A stretch of 64,000 nt of DNA from Streptomyces stelliscabiei (GCF_014873495.1 NZ_JADBGF010000001.1:8184001-8248000), one strand, 5' to 3'; shown: positions 1 through 8,301, numbered from the stretch's first letter. Program-made: numbers and translations. The notes: a model not told the origin generated them from the sequence alone.

Positions 1-596
1 GCGTCCTCGGCGACCTCGCCTCGCACGGCGTGGACCTGGCCCGTCATCTGCTCGGCGACATCACCTCCCTCACCGCCGACACCGCGATCTTCGTCCCCGA
101 GCGGGCCCGGCCCACCGGCGCCACCGCCGGCCACACCCGGGCCTCGGGCGGCGAACTCGGCCCCGTGGAGAACGAGGACTACGTCAGCTGCCTCCTCCGC
201 TTCGCCTCCGGCGCCCGGGGCGTCCTGGAGGCCTGCCGGGTCTCCGTCGGCGAGCAGAACAACTACGGCTTCGAGATCCACGGCACCGAGGGCGCCCTCT
301 TCTGGGATTTCCGCCGCATGGGCGAGCTGGGCGTCAGCAGGGGTGACGCCTACCAGGACCAGTCCGTGCACACCCTCTTCGTGGGCCCCGGCCACGGCGC
401 GTACGGCGCCTTCCAGCCGGGCTCGGCCAACGCCATGGGCTACGACGACCTCAAGGTCGTGGAGGCGTACAACTTCCTGCGCTCGATCGCGGAGGACACC
501 CCGCACGGCACCACCCTCGCCGACGCCGTGCACAGCGCCACCGCGCTGGACGCGATGAGCCGCTCGGCCGAGTCGGGGGCGTGGGTGAACCTCTGA
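1..596 (+). CDS. Gfo/Idh/MocA-family sugar oxidoreductase, C-terminal part (5' end outside window)
   Basis: The frame is open from the first bases and reads VLGDLASHGVDLARHLLGD, the typical start of the C-terminal substrate domain of Gfo/Idh/MocA NAD(P)-dependent dehydrogenases; the Rossmann half lies upstream of the window. It continues with conserved family features such as the YVSCLLRFASGARG and NNYGFEIHGTEGALFW stretches and ends in TGA at 594-596. Family members oxidise sugars or cyclitols. Lying beside iolD and a sugar ABC transporter, this one probably belongs to inositol metabolism (inositol or scyllo-inosose dehydrogenase-like), but the substrate cannot be read from this half alone. 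Confidence 0.85.
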   Translation, partial: VLGDLASHGVDLARHLLGDITSLTADTAIFVPERARPTGATAGHTRASGGELGPVENEDYVSCLLRFASGARGVLEACRVSVGEQNNYGFEIHGTEGALFWDFRRMGELGVSRGDAYQDQSVHTLFVGPGHGAYGAFQPGSANAMGYDDLKVVEAYNFLRSIAEDTPHGTTLADAVHSATALDAMSRSAESGAWVNL

Positions 597-609
597 ACCG
601 GGGGCGCGT

Positions 610-642
610 GGAGTTCTTGGACCGTTCCCGGACCTGAACTCC
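610..642. terminator. Weak hairpin between convergent genes
   Basis: GGAGTTC (610-616) and GAACTCC (636-642) are perfect inverted arms around a 19-base loop. It sits in the 59-bp gap between the convergent dehydrogenase and GntR gene ends, where a bidirectional terminator would be expected. The stem is short and has no T-tract. Confidence 0.4.
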
Positions 643-655
643 CCTGCGCTGGGGG

Positions 656-1426
656 TCAGTTGCGGACGAGGAGCTGGAAGTCGAAGGAGTAGCGCGAGGC
701 CCGGTAGATGTGGGTGCCGTACTCCACCGCGCGGCCGGTGTCGTCGTACGCCGTGCGCTGCATGGTGAGCAGCGCGGCGCCCTCCGGCTCGCCGAGGCGT
801 CCGGCCTCCTCGGGGGTGGCGATACGGGCGCCGACGCTCTGGTGGGCGCTGTGCAGGGTGATGCCGGCGTTGCGCATCATCCGGTACAGGCCCGTCGACT
901 CCAGATGCTCGGTGGCGAGGTCCAGCAGCCCGCCCGGCACGAAGTTGGCCAGGTACGCCACCGGCTGGCCGTGGGTCAGGCGCAGCCGCTCGAAGAGGTG
1001 CACCTCGGCCCCCTCGGCGATGCCCAGGGCGGCCGCGACCTCGGCGGAGGCCTGCCGGACCTCGCTCAGCAGCACCCTGGTCGTGGGCTGCTGACCGGCC
1101 GCCTCCAGGTCGTCGTACAGGCTGCTCAGCTCCAGCGGCCGTTTCACCTGGCTGTGCACCACCTGCGTACCGACACCCCGGCGGCGTACGAGCAGGCCCT
1201 TGTCGACGAGCGACTGGATGGCCTGCCGTACGGTCGGGCGGGACAGACCGAGCCGGCCCGCGAGCTCGATCTCGTTGCCCAGCAGACTGCCGGGGCCGAG
1301 AGCGCCGTGCTCGATCGCCGACTCCAGCTGCCGGGCCAGCTGGTAGTACAGCGGCACCGGGCTGCTCCGGTCGACGCTGAGGCCGAGACTCCCTGTACTC
1401 CCCGTGGTCGCGCTGGTCACGCCCAT
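656..1426 (-). CDS. GntR-family (HutC-type) transcriptional regulator of inositol genes
   Basis: 256 aa. The N-terminal winged helix-turn-helix (about 25-90) contains PLYYQLARQLESAI and the recognition segment LAGRLGLSRPTVRQAIQSLV. The rest is a UTRA ligand domain (about 100-245) ending in YGTHIYRASRYSF, typical of HutC/FadR-like regulators that bind sugars or amino acids. It lies beside iolD and a divergent sugar transporter, so it is probably the inositol-responsive repressor. Its leader has palindromes (1446-1481) resembling sites in the transporter promoter region, consistent with autoregulation. The ATG has only a weak Shine-Dalgarno, so the start could be slightly different. Confidence 0.85.
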   Translation of the reverse strand: MGVTSATTGSTGSLGLSVDRSSPVPLYYQLARQLESAIEHGALGPGSLLGNEIELAGRLGLSRPTVRQAIQSLVDKGLLVRRRGVGTQVVHSQVKRPLELSSLYDDLEAAGQQPTTRVLLSEVRQASAEVAAALGIAEGAEVHLFERLRLTHGQPVAYLANFVPGGLLDLATEHLESTGLYRMMRNAGITLHSAHQSVGARIATPEEAGRLGEPEGAALLTMQRTAYDDTGRAVEYGTHIYRASRYSFDFQLLVRN

Positions 1427-1445
1427 GAGAGTAGCCGTCCGTCCG

Positions 1446-1481
1446 GATGACAGGAACCCCTGTCATCGCATTGTCCTGACA
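1446..1481. promoter_or_regulatory. Probable GntR operator in the regulator's leader
   Basis: GATGACAGG (1446-1454) and CCTGTCATC (1459-1467) are perfect inverted arms with a 4-base spacer. They are followed by TGTCCTGACA (1472-1481), an exact TGTCnnGACA palindrome. The 13-mer TTGTCCTGACATG (1471-1483) matches TTGTACTGACATC at 5080-5092 in 11 of 13 bases. The position 20-55 bases upstream of the leftward GntR start suits autorepression. Binding is inferred. Confidence 0.6.
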
Positions 1482-1586
1482 TGGGCGGGAGAGTGGCGGG
1501 GAGGCCGGCCCGGGGATCGGCCGGGAGGTCGGTCCGGCGATTGGCGGAGGCCAGTACGGAGATCGGCCGGGAGACCGGTACGGGGT

Positions 1587-1727
1587 GGGCCGGGAGGCCG
1601 GCCCGGGGATCGGCTGGGAGACCGGTACGGGGTGGGCCGGGAGGCCGGCCCGGGGATCGGCTGGGAGACCGGTACGGGGTGGGCCGGGAGGCCGGCCCGG
1701 GGATCGGCCGGGAGACCGCTACGGGAT
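1587..1727. repeat. 47-bp tandem repeat, three copies
   Basis: Units 1587-1633 and 1634-1680 look identical; the third (1681-1727) diverges near its end. The unit begins GGGCCGGGAGGCCGGCCCGG. Degenerate half-units extend left to about 1495. The period is not a multiple of three and no coding frame is convincing. The array fills the 382-bp gap between the GntR start and the iolD stop. It is internally palindromic (GGCCGGCC, CGGGAG), so it could form structured RNA. Confidence 0.85.
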
Positions 1728-1808
1728 CGGTCGCGGCTCCGACCGGAAGCGGGGGCCACCGAAGGGCACCGGTGTGCGGGCCCCTCGGTGGCCTTCGGTC
1801 GGGGCCCG

Positions 1809-3686
1809 TCAGAGATGGCGCCGCCGGCCGGCCGCCTCGCGGTCGTACGCCGCGCGTGCCTCGACGGCCGCCGGGCGGGAGGCCGTCTGCGCGACCGGGA
1901 CGTCCCACCAGGCCTCCGCCGGGGGAGCGGTGGGCGCCGGGTCGGTCTCGACGTACACACAGGTGGGCCGGTCCGAGGCGCGGGCCGTCGCGAGCGCCTC
2001 GCGCAGCTCCCGCACGGTCTTGGCGCGGATGACGTCCATGCCGAGGCTGGCCGCGTTCGCCGCCAGGTCCACCGGGAGCGGGGCGCCGGAGAAGGTGCCG
2101 TCGGCGGCGCGGTAGCGGTAGGCGGTGCCGAAGCGCTCGCCGCCCACCGACTCCGACAGGCCGCCGATGGAGGCGTACCCGTGGTTCTGGATGAGGACCA
2201 GATTGACCGGCAGGCCCTCCTGGACGGCTGTCACGATCTCCGTCGGCATCATCAGATACGTGCCGTCCCCGACCAGCGACCAGACGACCGTGCCGGGCGC
2301 CGCCTGCTGGACACCGATCCCGGCGGGGATCTCGTAGCCCATGCAGGAGTAGCCGTACTCCAGGTGGTACTGGCGGGGGCTGCGGGCCCGCCACAGCTTG
2401 TGCAGGTCGCCGGGGAGCGAGCCGGCCGCGTTGATGATCACGTCCTCGTCGCCGACGACCGAGTCCAGGGCGCCGAGCACCTGCGTCTGGGTGGGCGCGG
2501 CGTGCTCGTCGACCGGGGTGTAGGCGGCCTCCACGACCCGCTCCCAGCGCTCCTTGCCGGCCCGGTACTCCGCCTCGTACGCCTCGCTCACCCGGTGGCC
2601 CTCCAGTGCCGCGGTGAGCGCGGTGAGACCGGCCCGCGCGTCGCAGACGACCGTCCGGGCCGACAGCTTGTGGGCGTCGAACGCGGCGATGTTGAGATTG
2701 ACGAAGCGGACGTCCGGGGTCTGGAAGAGGGTGTTCGAGGCGGTGGTGAAGTCGGTGTAGCGGGTGCCGACGCCGATGACCAGGTCGGCGGTGCGGGCGA
2801 TGTCGTCGCAGACGGCCGTGCCGGTGTGCCCGATGCCGCCGAGGTCGGCCGGGTGGTCGAACCGCAGGGACCCCTTGCCCGCCTGGGTGGACGCGACCGG
2901 GATGCCCGTGGCGTCGACGAGCGCCTTCAGCGCCTCCTCGGCCTCGCTGTGGTGGACGCCGCCGCCCACGACGATCAGCGGCCGCCGCGCGGCACGGACG
3001 GCCCGTGCGGCCTCCGCCAGTTCCACCGGATCGGGCGCGGGACGCCGTACGCGCCACACGCGCTCGGCGAAGAACTCCTCCGGCCAGTCGTACGCCTCCG
3101 CCTGGACGTCCTGCGGCAGGGCGAGGGTGACGGCGCCGGTGTCGGCCGGGTCGGCGAGGACCCGCACGGCGTTCAGGGCGGCCGGGATCAGGGCCTCGGG
3201 GCGGGTGACGCGGTCGAAGAAGCGGGAGACCGGGCGCAGCGTGTCGTTGACCGAGACATCGGCCTCGGTGGGGTGCTCCAGCTGCTGGAGCAGCGGGTCG
3301 GCGGTGCGGGTCGCGAAGTAGTCGCCGGGCAGGAGCAGCACGGGGAGGCGGTTGATGGTGGCGAGGGCGGCGCCGGTGACCAGGTTGGTGGCGCCGGGGC
3401 CGATGGAGGTCGTGACCGCCTGCGCGGAGAGCCGGTTCAGCTGGCGGGCGTGACCCACGGCGGCGTGCACCATGGACTGCTCGTTACGGCCCTGGTGGAA
3501 CGGCATCGCCTCCTCACCGGCCTCCAGCAGCGCCTGGCCGAGCCCCGCGACATTGCCGTGGCCGAAGATGCCCCAGGTCCCGGCGATCAGCCGGTGGCGC
3601 TCCCCGTCGCGCTCGGTGTACTGCGCGCACAGGAACCGCACCAGCGCCTGGGCGACGGTCAGACGGCGGGTGGGGGACTGGGACAT
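1809..3686 (-). CDS. iolD: 3D-(3,5/4)-trihydroxycyclohexane-1,2-dione hydrolase IolD
   Basis: 625-aa thiamine-diphosphate enzyme that opens the cyclitol ring of the diketone intermediate in myo-inositol breakdown, giving 5-deoxy-glucuronate. The N-terminal Pyr domain shows GTWGIFGHGNVAGLGQAL and FHQGRNEQSMVHAA, characteristic of IolD. The PP domain carries the cofactor motif GDGTYLMMPTEIV ending at the NHG that ligates Mg-ThDP. The length is normal for the family. ATG at 3686 follows an AGGT element. The aldolase-like gene lies 48 bp upstream on the same strand, so they are probably co-transcribed. Confidence 0.95.
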   Translation of the reverse strand: MSQSPTRRLTVAQALVRFLCAQYTERDGERHRLIAGTWGIFGHGNVAGLGQALLEAGEEAMPFHQGRNEQSMVHAAVGHARQLNRLSAQAVTTSIGPGATNLVTGAALATINRLPVLLLPGDYFATRTADPLLQQLEHPTEADVSVNDTLRPVSRFFDRVTRPEALIPAALNAVRVLADPADTGAVTLALPQDVQAEAYDWPEEFFAERVWRVRRPAPDPVELAEAARAVRAARRPLIVVGGGVHHSEAEEALKALVDATGIPVASTQAGKGSLRFDHPADLGGIGHTGTAVCDDIARTADLVIGVGTRYTDFTTASNTLFQTPDVRFVNLNIAAFDAHKLSARTVVCDARAGLTALTAALEGHRVSEAYEAEYRAGKERWERVVEAAYTPVDEHAAPTQTQVLGALDSVVGDEDVIINAAGSLPGDLHKLWRARSPRQYHLEYGYSCMGYEIPAGIGVQQAAPGTVVWSLVGDGTYLMMPTEIVTAVQEGLPVNLVLIQNHGYASIGGLSESVGGERFGTAYRYRAADGTFSGAPLPVDLAANAASLGMDVIRAKTVRELREALATARASDRPTCVYVETDPAPTAPPAEAWWDVPVAQTASRPAAVEARAAYDREAAGRRRHL

Positions 3687-3734
3687 CGGGACCTCACGGG
3701 TTGGGGTGGTGGTGGGTTGGTGTGCGGGGCGGGC

Positions 3735-4613
3735 TCAGAGCAGCCCGACCGCGGTGTCGACCGCGGCCTCCACGCCGCCCTCGGCCGGGTAGAGCAGGGA
3801 GCGGCCCGCGACCAGGCCCTGCACGGTGGGCAGGCGCAGGGCCTTGCGCCACTTCTCGTAGACGCCCTCCTGATCCCTGCCCACTTCGCCGCCGAGCAGC
3901 ACGGCCGGCAGGGTGGACGTCTCCAGGACCTCGCCCATGGCGTCGGGGTCGTCGGTGACGGGAAGCTTGAGCCAGGTGTACGCGGAGGTGCCGCCGAGCC
4001 CGGCCGCGATGGCGATGGAACGGGTGACGGCGCCGGCGCCCAGGTCGTTGCGCACCCTGCCGTCGACGCGGCGGGAGAGGAAGGGCTCGACGAACAGCGG
4101 CAGTCGGCGGGCCGCCATCTCGTCGACCGCGCGGGCCGTGGAGTACAGCGTGCGCAGGGACCCGGGGTCGTCGTGGTCGATCCGCAGCAGCAGCTTGCCC
4201 GCGTCGAAGCGCAGCCGCGCGAGGTCCTGCGGGCGGTGGCCGGTGAAGCGGTCGTCCATCTCGAACGAGGAGCCGGCGAGCCCGCCGCGGTTCAGGGAGC
4301 CCATGACGACCTTCCCCTCCAGCGCGCCCAGCAGGAGCAGGTCCTCCAGGATGTCGGCGGTGGCGAGCACACCGTCGACCCCCGGGCGGGCCAGCGCGAC
4401 GCAGAGGCGTTCGAGGAGGTCGGCGCGGTCGGCCATGGCGAGCGGGCGGTCGCCGACGCGGAGGGCTCCGCGGGCGGGGTGGTCGGCGGCGACGATCATC
4501 AGACGGCCGGTGTCGCCGACGAGCGGCCGCCGGGTGCGGCGCGCCGCCGCCTCGGCGATGGCCTCCGGGTGCCGGGCGCGCACGCGCACGAGGTCGGGGA
4601 TGCGGACGCTCAA
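3735..4613 (-). CDS. Class I aldolase-like (beta/alpha)8 protein of the inositol cluster
   Basis: 292 aa; the TTG start at 4613 is preceded by AGGAG at good spacing. It begins MSVRIPDLVRVRARHP and contains LMIVAADHPARGAL, the Lys-bearing GKVVMGSLNRGG and GGTSAYTWLKLPV, a pattern seen in DeoC/LacD-like class I aldolase relatives encoded next to iolC and iolD in actinobacteria. It may cleave 2-deoxy-5-keto-gluconate-6-phosphate in place of IolJ. The exact substrate is inferred from context. The neighbouring kinase gene that would supply its substrate is only a remnant here. Confidence 0.75.
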   Translation of the reverse strand: MSVRIPDLVRVRARHPEAIAEAAARRTRRPLVGDTGRLMIVAADHPARGALRVGDRPLAMADRADLLERLCVALARPGVDGVLATADILEDLLLLGALEGKVVMGSLNRGGLAGSSFEMDDRFTGHRPQDLARLRFDAGKLLLRIDHDDPGSLRTLYSTARAVDEMAARRLPLFVEPFLSRRVDGRVRNDLGAGAVTRSIAIAAGLGGTSAYTWLKLPVTDDPDAMGEVLETSTLPAVLLGGEVGRDQEGVYEKWRKALRLPTVQGLVAGRSLLYPAEGGVEAAVDTAVGLL

Positions 4614-4634
4614 GTGGGGCTCCTGTCGTTCGGC

Positions 4635-4670
4635 GGGTGCGGGTGCGGGTGCGGGTGCGGGTGCGGGTGC
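4635..4670. repeat. Hexanucleotide repeat GGGTGC x6
   Basis: Six exact GGGTGC units lie about 20 bp upstream of the aldolase TTG start. On the transcribed (minus) strand this reads as GCACCC repeats in the 5' leader. It is slippage-prone sequence at the junction of the iolC deletion. Confidence 0.9.
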
Positions 4671-4689
4671 GGGAGCGAGGGAGGTGCGG

Positions 4690-4826
4690 GTGCGTGGGGG
4701 CTGGTCGCGCGGTTCCCGCCCCCCGAAACGCGGGGGCTGCGCCGCCGGACGCTCGTCAGGCCGCCCGCATCAGACAGCCGCCCGCACCCTCTGCCCGCCG
4801 ACAGGGGGCCGCCCGCAGGGCGGGAG
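4690..4826. other. Palindrome-rich intergenic filler replacing most of iolC
   Basis: This stretch contains CGCGCGGTTCCCGCCCCCCG followed by a partly complementary GCGGGGGCTGCGCC, and then several CCGCCCGC blocks. It resembles the GC-rich dispersed intergenic elements common in Streptomyces genomes (recognised from memory, not searched). No credible gene is present. It lies exactly where the body of iolC would be expected. Confidence 0.45.
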
Positions 4827-4827
4827 C

Positions 4828-4959
4828 CCCGGAGGCACTGCCGAGGAACCCGCCGACGGGCTCGACGCGCGCGAGAGGGACGCCGGTCTGCAACGGATGG
4901 AGATCGATTGCGACACGGCTTGTCGTGAGCGGATCGAAGGATTCGGCGGACTCCGGCAT
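4828..4959 (-). pseudogene. iolC: Remnant of iolC (5-dehydro-2-deoxygluconokinase), N-terminal 44 codons only
   Basis: From an ATG at 4959 with a good AGGAG box nine bases upstream, the frame reads MPESAESFD, then VAIDLHPLQTGVPLA and GGFLGSASG. This matches the start of actinobacterial IolC kinases (SFD.LTMGRIGVDLYPLQ.GVPL ... FLGGS), with several substitutions. After about residue 44 the similarity ends; the frame runs into palindromic filler and stops near 4756. About 290 kinase residues, including the PfkB ATP-binding site, are missing. The conserved ribosome site and leader suggest fairly recent loss. Confidence 0.7.
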
Positions 4960-5064
4960 GCGCGTCGCTCCTCAAGGCGGGGATGCGGGCCACCGGAGGT
5001 CCGCGGCGCGCGGGGATGCGCGCACTCGGGTCCGGATGTATCCCAGGTGTAGGACCCGAAGCGG

Positions 5065-5138
5065 CCCCCTGTCAAGACTTTGTACTGACATCCTGACTTG
5101 CTCGTGAAATGATGTCTTAACAAAGTCTTGACAGGGGG
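5065..5138. promoter_or_regulatory. Symmetric operator/promoter between the iol arm and the sugar ABC transporter
   Basis: CCCCCTGTCAAGACTTTG (5065-5082) and its perfect complement (5121-5138) flank a 38-bp centre. Inside are four TGTCnnGACA-like elements, starting at 5070, 5081, 5113 and 5124, i.e. two pairs each 11 bp apart. Each outer arm holds a TTGACA -35 box: rightward 5128-5133 with TTTGTA or TTGTAT 17-18 bp on, leftward the mirror at 5070-5075. So divergent promoters appear to be embedded in the operator. It lies 154 bp before the binding-protein gene and about 105 bp before the iolC remnant. Confidence 0.65.
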
Positions 5139-5291
5139 GTCCGCCAGGGGTTTGTATCCCGTCCCAACGAATCAGCGCAGTCGGCCTACCGGCACAATGA
5201 TCCGGACTTTCGAAGTCCGGGCCCGCGCGGGCGCTCCGCCCGACGCTGTCCCGATCCCTTTCCCCCTGTCGCACAGTGAGGTGCAGGAAAG

Positions 5292-6311
5292 ATGGACCGC
5301 ACGTTGTACTCCCGCTCACGCAGAGTGGCTCCCTTCTTCGCCATGGCCGCAGCCTCCGCGCTGCTGATAGCCGGCTGCTCCAGCAGCTCCGGCGGGAAGG
5401 AGTCCGAGGAGGGCGGGGCGGACGCCTCCGCGGGCAAGGCGAACACGCCCCGGATGAAGGTCGCGCTGGTCACCCACCAGGCCCCCGGTGACACCTTCTG
5501 GGACATCGTCCGCAAGGGCGCCCAGGCGGCGGCCGACAAGGACAACATCGAGCTCATCTACTCGGCGGACCCGAACGCGGGCAACCAGGCCAACCTGGTG
5601 CAGAACGCGATCGACCAGAAGGTCGACGGCATCGCCATCACCCTCGCCAAGCCCGACGCGATGAAGGACGTCGTGGCCAAGGCGACGAAGGCGGGAATCC
5701 CGGTCGTCGGCCTCAACTCCGGTCTGAGCGACTGGCAGAGGCTCGGTCTGATGTCCTTCTTCGGGCAGGACGAGAGCGTGGCGGGCGAGGCGTTCGGCAA
5801 GCGGCTGAACGAGGTCGGCGCGAAGAAGGCCGTCTGTGTCGTGCAGGAGCAGGGCAACGTCGGCCTGGAGCAGCGCTGCGCGGGTGTGAAGAAGACCTTC
5901 GAGGGCGACACCGAGATCCTCAACGTCACGGGCACCGACATGCCGTCCGTGAAGTCGACCATCACGGCCAAGCTCAAGCAGGACACCGCCATCGACTACG
6001 TGGTCGCCCTCGGTGCCCCCTACGCCCTGACCGCGGTCCAGTCGGTCGGGGACGCGGGCAGCAAGGCGAAGGTCGCCACCTTCGACCTGAACAAGGACCT
6101 GACGGACGCCATCAAGAGCGGTGACATCCAGTTCGCGGTGGACCAGCAGCCGTATCTGCAGGGCTACCTGGCCGTCGACTCGATGTGGCTCTACAAGAAC
6201 AACGGCAACTACAGCGGCGGTGGCGAGGAAGCGGTGCTGACCGGCCCCGCGTTCGTCGACAAGAAGAACGTCGACACGATCGCCGAGTTCGCCGCGAAGG
6301 GCACCCGGTGA
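5292..6311 (+). CDS. Sugar (probably inositol) ABC transporter substrate-binding lipoprotein
   Basis: 339 aa. The signal peptide has a basic start, a hydrophobic core MAAASALLIAG and a lipobox LIAGC, so the mature protein is lipid-anchored outside the membrane. The mature part is a periplasmic-binding-protein type 1 (ribose/xylose family) fold: KVALVTHQAPGDTFWDIVRK, QNAIDQKVDGIAITLAKPDA and the hinge AGIPVVGLNSG. It starts the transporter operon, with the permease six bases downstream. The divergent iolD arm makes inositol the likeliest ligand, though ribose-like sugars cannot be excluded. Confidence 0.9.
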   Translation: MDRTLYSRSRRVAPFFAMAAASALLIAGCSSSSGGKESEEGGADASAGKANTPRMKVALVTHQAPGDTFWDIVRKGAQAAADKDNIELIYSADPNAGNQANLVQNAIDQKVDGIAITLAKPDAMKDVVAKATKAGIPVVGLNSGLSDWQRLGLMSFFGQDESVAGEAFGKRLNEVGAKKAVCVVQEQGNVGLEQRCAGVKKTFEGDTEILNVTGTDMPSVKSTITAKLKQDTAIDYVVALGAPYALTAVQSVGDAGSKAKVATFDLNKDLTDAIKSGDIQFAVDQQPYLQGYLAVDSMWLYKNNGNYSGGGEEAVLTGPAFVDKKNVDTIAEFAAKGTR

Positions 6312-6316
6312 TCTGA

Positions 6317-7393
6317 ATGACCCAAGCAACGGCTCCGGCGGCGAGTTCCTCGCCGCCGGCTCCGCCGGCCGGCGCGCAGAAGGACGGGCGCACCGCGCAG
6401 CGCTCGCTCGGACGGCGGCTGCTGGCCCGCCCGGAGGTCGGCGCGCTGATCGCCGCGATCGGGGTGTACGTCTTCTTCTTCTCGGTGGCCCCGTCCTTCC
6501 GGGAGGCCAGTTCGCTGGCGACCGTGCTCTACCAGGCCTCCGTCATGGGCATCATGGCGATTCCGGTGGCCCTGCTGATGATCGGCGGCGAGTTCGACCT
6601 GTCCGCCGGTGTCGCGGTCACCACCTCCGCCCTCACCGCCGGCATCCTCAGCTTCCAGCTGACGGTGAACGTGTGGACCGGCGTGATCGTCGCGCTGATC
6701 GTGTCGCTGGCGGTGGGTGCGTTCAACGGCTGGCTGCTGATCAAGACCGGGCTGCCCAGCTTCCTCGTCACGCTCGGGTCGTTCCTGATCCTCCAGGGCT
6801 CGAACCTGGCGGTGACGAAGATCTTCACCGAGAACGTGGCGTCCGACTCGATCAGCGACATGGACGGCTTCGACCAGGCCAAGAGCGTCTTCGCCTCGGA
6901 GGTGTCCATCGGCGGCGTCGACGTCAAGGTCACGGTCTTCTACTGGCTGGCGTTCGCGGCGATCGCGACCTGGCTGCTGCTGCGTACCAAGTTCGGCAAC
7001 TGGATCTTCGCGGTCGGCGGGAACAAGGACAGTGCGCGGGCCGTCGGCGTGCCCGTGAACTTCACCAAGGTCGCCCTCTTCATGGGGGTCGGCGCGGGCG
7101 CCTGGTTCGTGGGCATGCACCTGCTGTTCTCGTTCAACACGGTGCAGTCCGGCGAGGGCGTGGGCAACGAGTTCCTGTACATCATCGCCGCGGTGATCGG
7201 CGGCTGTCTGCTGACCGGCGGCTACGGCTCGGCCGTCGGCCCGGTGATCGGTGCCTTCATCTTCGGCATGGTCTCCCAGGGCATCGTCTACGCCAACTGG
7301 AACCCCGACTGGTTCAAGGCCTTCCTCGGCGTGATGCTCCTGATCGCCGCCCTCGTCAATCTGTGGGTCCGCAGCCAGGCCACCCGGAGGTGA
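6317..7393 (+). CDS. Sugar ABC transporter permease
   Basis: 358 aa, RbsC/BPD_transp_2 family. After a Pro/Ala-rich cytoplasmic leader there are about ten membrane segments, with family features MAIPVALLMIGGEFDLSAG and GGNKDSARAVGVPV (the cytoplasmic coupling loop). GGCLLTGGYGSAVGPVIGA is near the end. It passes the substrate delivered by the upstream lipoprotein. The next gene begins at or just after its stop codon. Confidence 0.92.
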   Translation: MTQATAPAASSSPPAPPAGAQKDGRTAQRSLGRRLLARPEVGALIAAIGVYVFFFSVAPSFREASSLATVLYQASVMGIMAIPVALLMIGGEFDLSAGVAVTTSALTAGILSFQLTVNVWTGVIVALIVSLAVGAFNGWLLIKTGLPSFLVTLGSFLILQGSNLAVTKIFTENVASDSISDMDGFDQAKSVFASEVSIGGVDVKVTVFYWLAFAAIATWLLLRTKFGNWIFAVGGNKDSARAVGVPVNFTKVALFMGVGAGAWFVGMHLLFSFNTVQSGEGVGNEFLYIIAAVIGGCLLTGGYGSAVGPVIGAFIFGMVSQGIVYANWNPDWFKAFLGVMLLIAALVNLWVRSQATRR

Positions 7394-7401
7394 ACCACCC
7401 C

Positions 7402-8301
7402 GTGACCACCAGCAACGAAACCACCACCCCCGCGACCTCGGGCGCGGGCGAGGCCCCCGTGGTCGAGCTGCGGAACACCGGCAAGGCCTACGGCAACGTC
7501 CGCGCCCTGCACGGTGTGAACCTGACCGTCCACCCCGGCCGTGTCACCTGCGTCCTGGGCGACAACGGCGCCGGCAAGTCCACGCTGATCAAGATCATCT
7601 CGGGCCTGCACCAGCACACCGAGGGCGAGGTCCTCGTCGACGGCGAGCCGGTGCGCTTCACCACCCCGCGCGAGGCCCTGGACGCCGGCATCGCCACCGT
7701 CTACCAGGATCTGGCGACCGTCCCGCTGATGCCGGTCTGGCGCAACTTCTTCCTGGGCTCGGAGTTCACCAAGGGCCCCTGGCCCGTCCGGCGTCTGGAC
7801 ATCGCCCGGATGAAGGAGACCGCGGACACCGAACTGCGCAACATGGGCATCGTCCTGGACGATCTGGACCAGCCCATCGGCACTCTCTCCGGCGGTCAGC
7901 GCCAGTGTGTGGCCATCGCGCGCGCCGTCTACTTCGGTGCCCGCGTCCTCATCCTCGACGAGCCCACCGCCGCCCTCGGCGTCAAGCAGTCGGGTGTGGT
8001 GCTGAAGTACATCGCCGCCGCCCGCGACCGCGGCCTCGGCGTCATCTTCATCACCCACAACCCCCACCACGCCTACATGGTCGGCGACCACTTCAGCGTC
8101 CTGCGCCTCGGCACCCTCGAACTGAGCGCCGCCCGCGACCAGGTCACCCTGGACGAACTCACCAACCACATGGCCGGTGGTACCGAACTCGCCGCCCTCA
8201 AGCACGAACTCGCCCAGGTGCGCGGCGTCGACGTCGAAGAACTCCCCGAAGCGGAGGACCTCACGGCACCCGTGGGCACCCCGAAGGACGGGGCCGCGTA
8301 A
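7402..8301 (+). CDS. Sugar ABC transporter ATP-binding protein (single NBD)
   Basis: 299 aa from GTG 7402, with GGAGG 11 bases upstream; GTG 7390 is an alternative. Walker A is GDNGAGKST, the signature LSGGQRQCVA, Walker B VLILDEPTAAL, and the switch His is in FITHNPHHAY. Unlike RbsA or MglA it has only one nucleotide-binding domain, so it must dimerise. It energises the permease encoded just upstream. The C-terminal tail is acidic and poorly conserved. Confidence 0.92.
   Translation: MTTSNETTTPATSGAGEAPVVELRNTGKAYGNVRALHGVNLTVHPGRVTCVLGDNGAGKSTLIKIISGLHQHTEGEVLVDGEPVRFTTPREALDAGIATVYQDLATVPLMPVWRNFFLGSEFTKGPWPVRRLDIARMKETADTELRNMGIVLDDLDQPIGTLSGGQRQCVAIARAVYFGARVLILDEPTAALGVKQSGVVLKYIAAARDRGLGVIFITHNPHHAYMVGDHFSVLRLGTLELSAARDQVTLDELTNHMAGGTELAALKHELAQVRGVDVEELPEAEDLTAPVGTPKDGAA

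Noticed and set aside
1587..1727. CRISPR-like array
   Set aside because: Repeats are contiguous with no unique spacers and no cas gene in the window.
1404..4928. 1174-aa plus-strand open frame
   Set aside because: Antisense to GntR, IolD and the aldolase gene; low-complexity Gly/Arg/Asp composition typical of a shadow frame.
4610..4993. 127-aa minus-strand frame over the iolC stub
   Set aside because: Ends in PHPHPH from the hexanucleotide repeat and conflicts with the frame that matches IolC; no family pattern.
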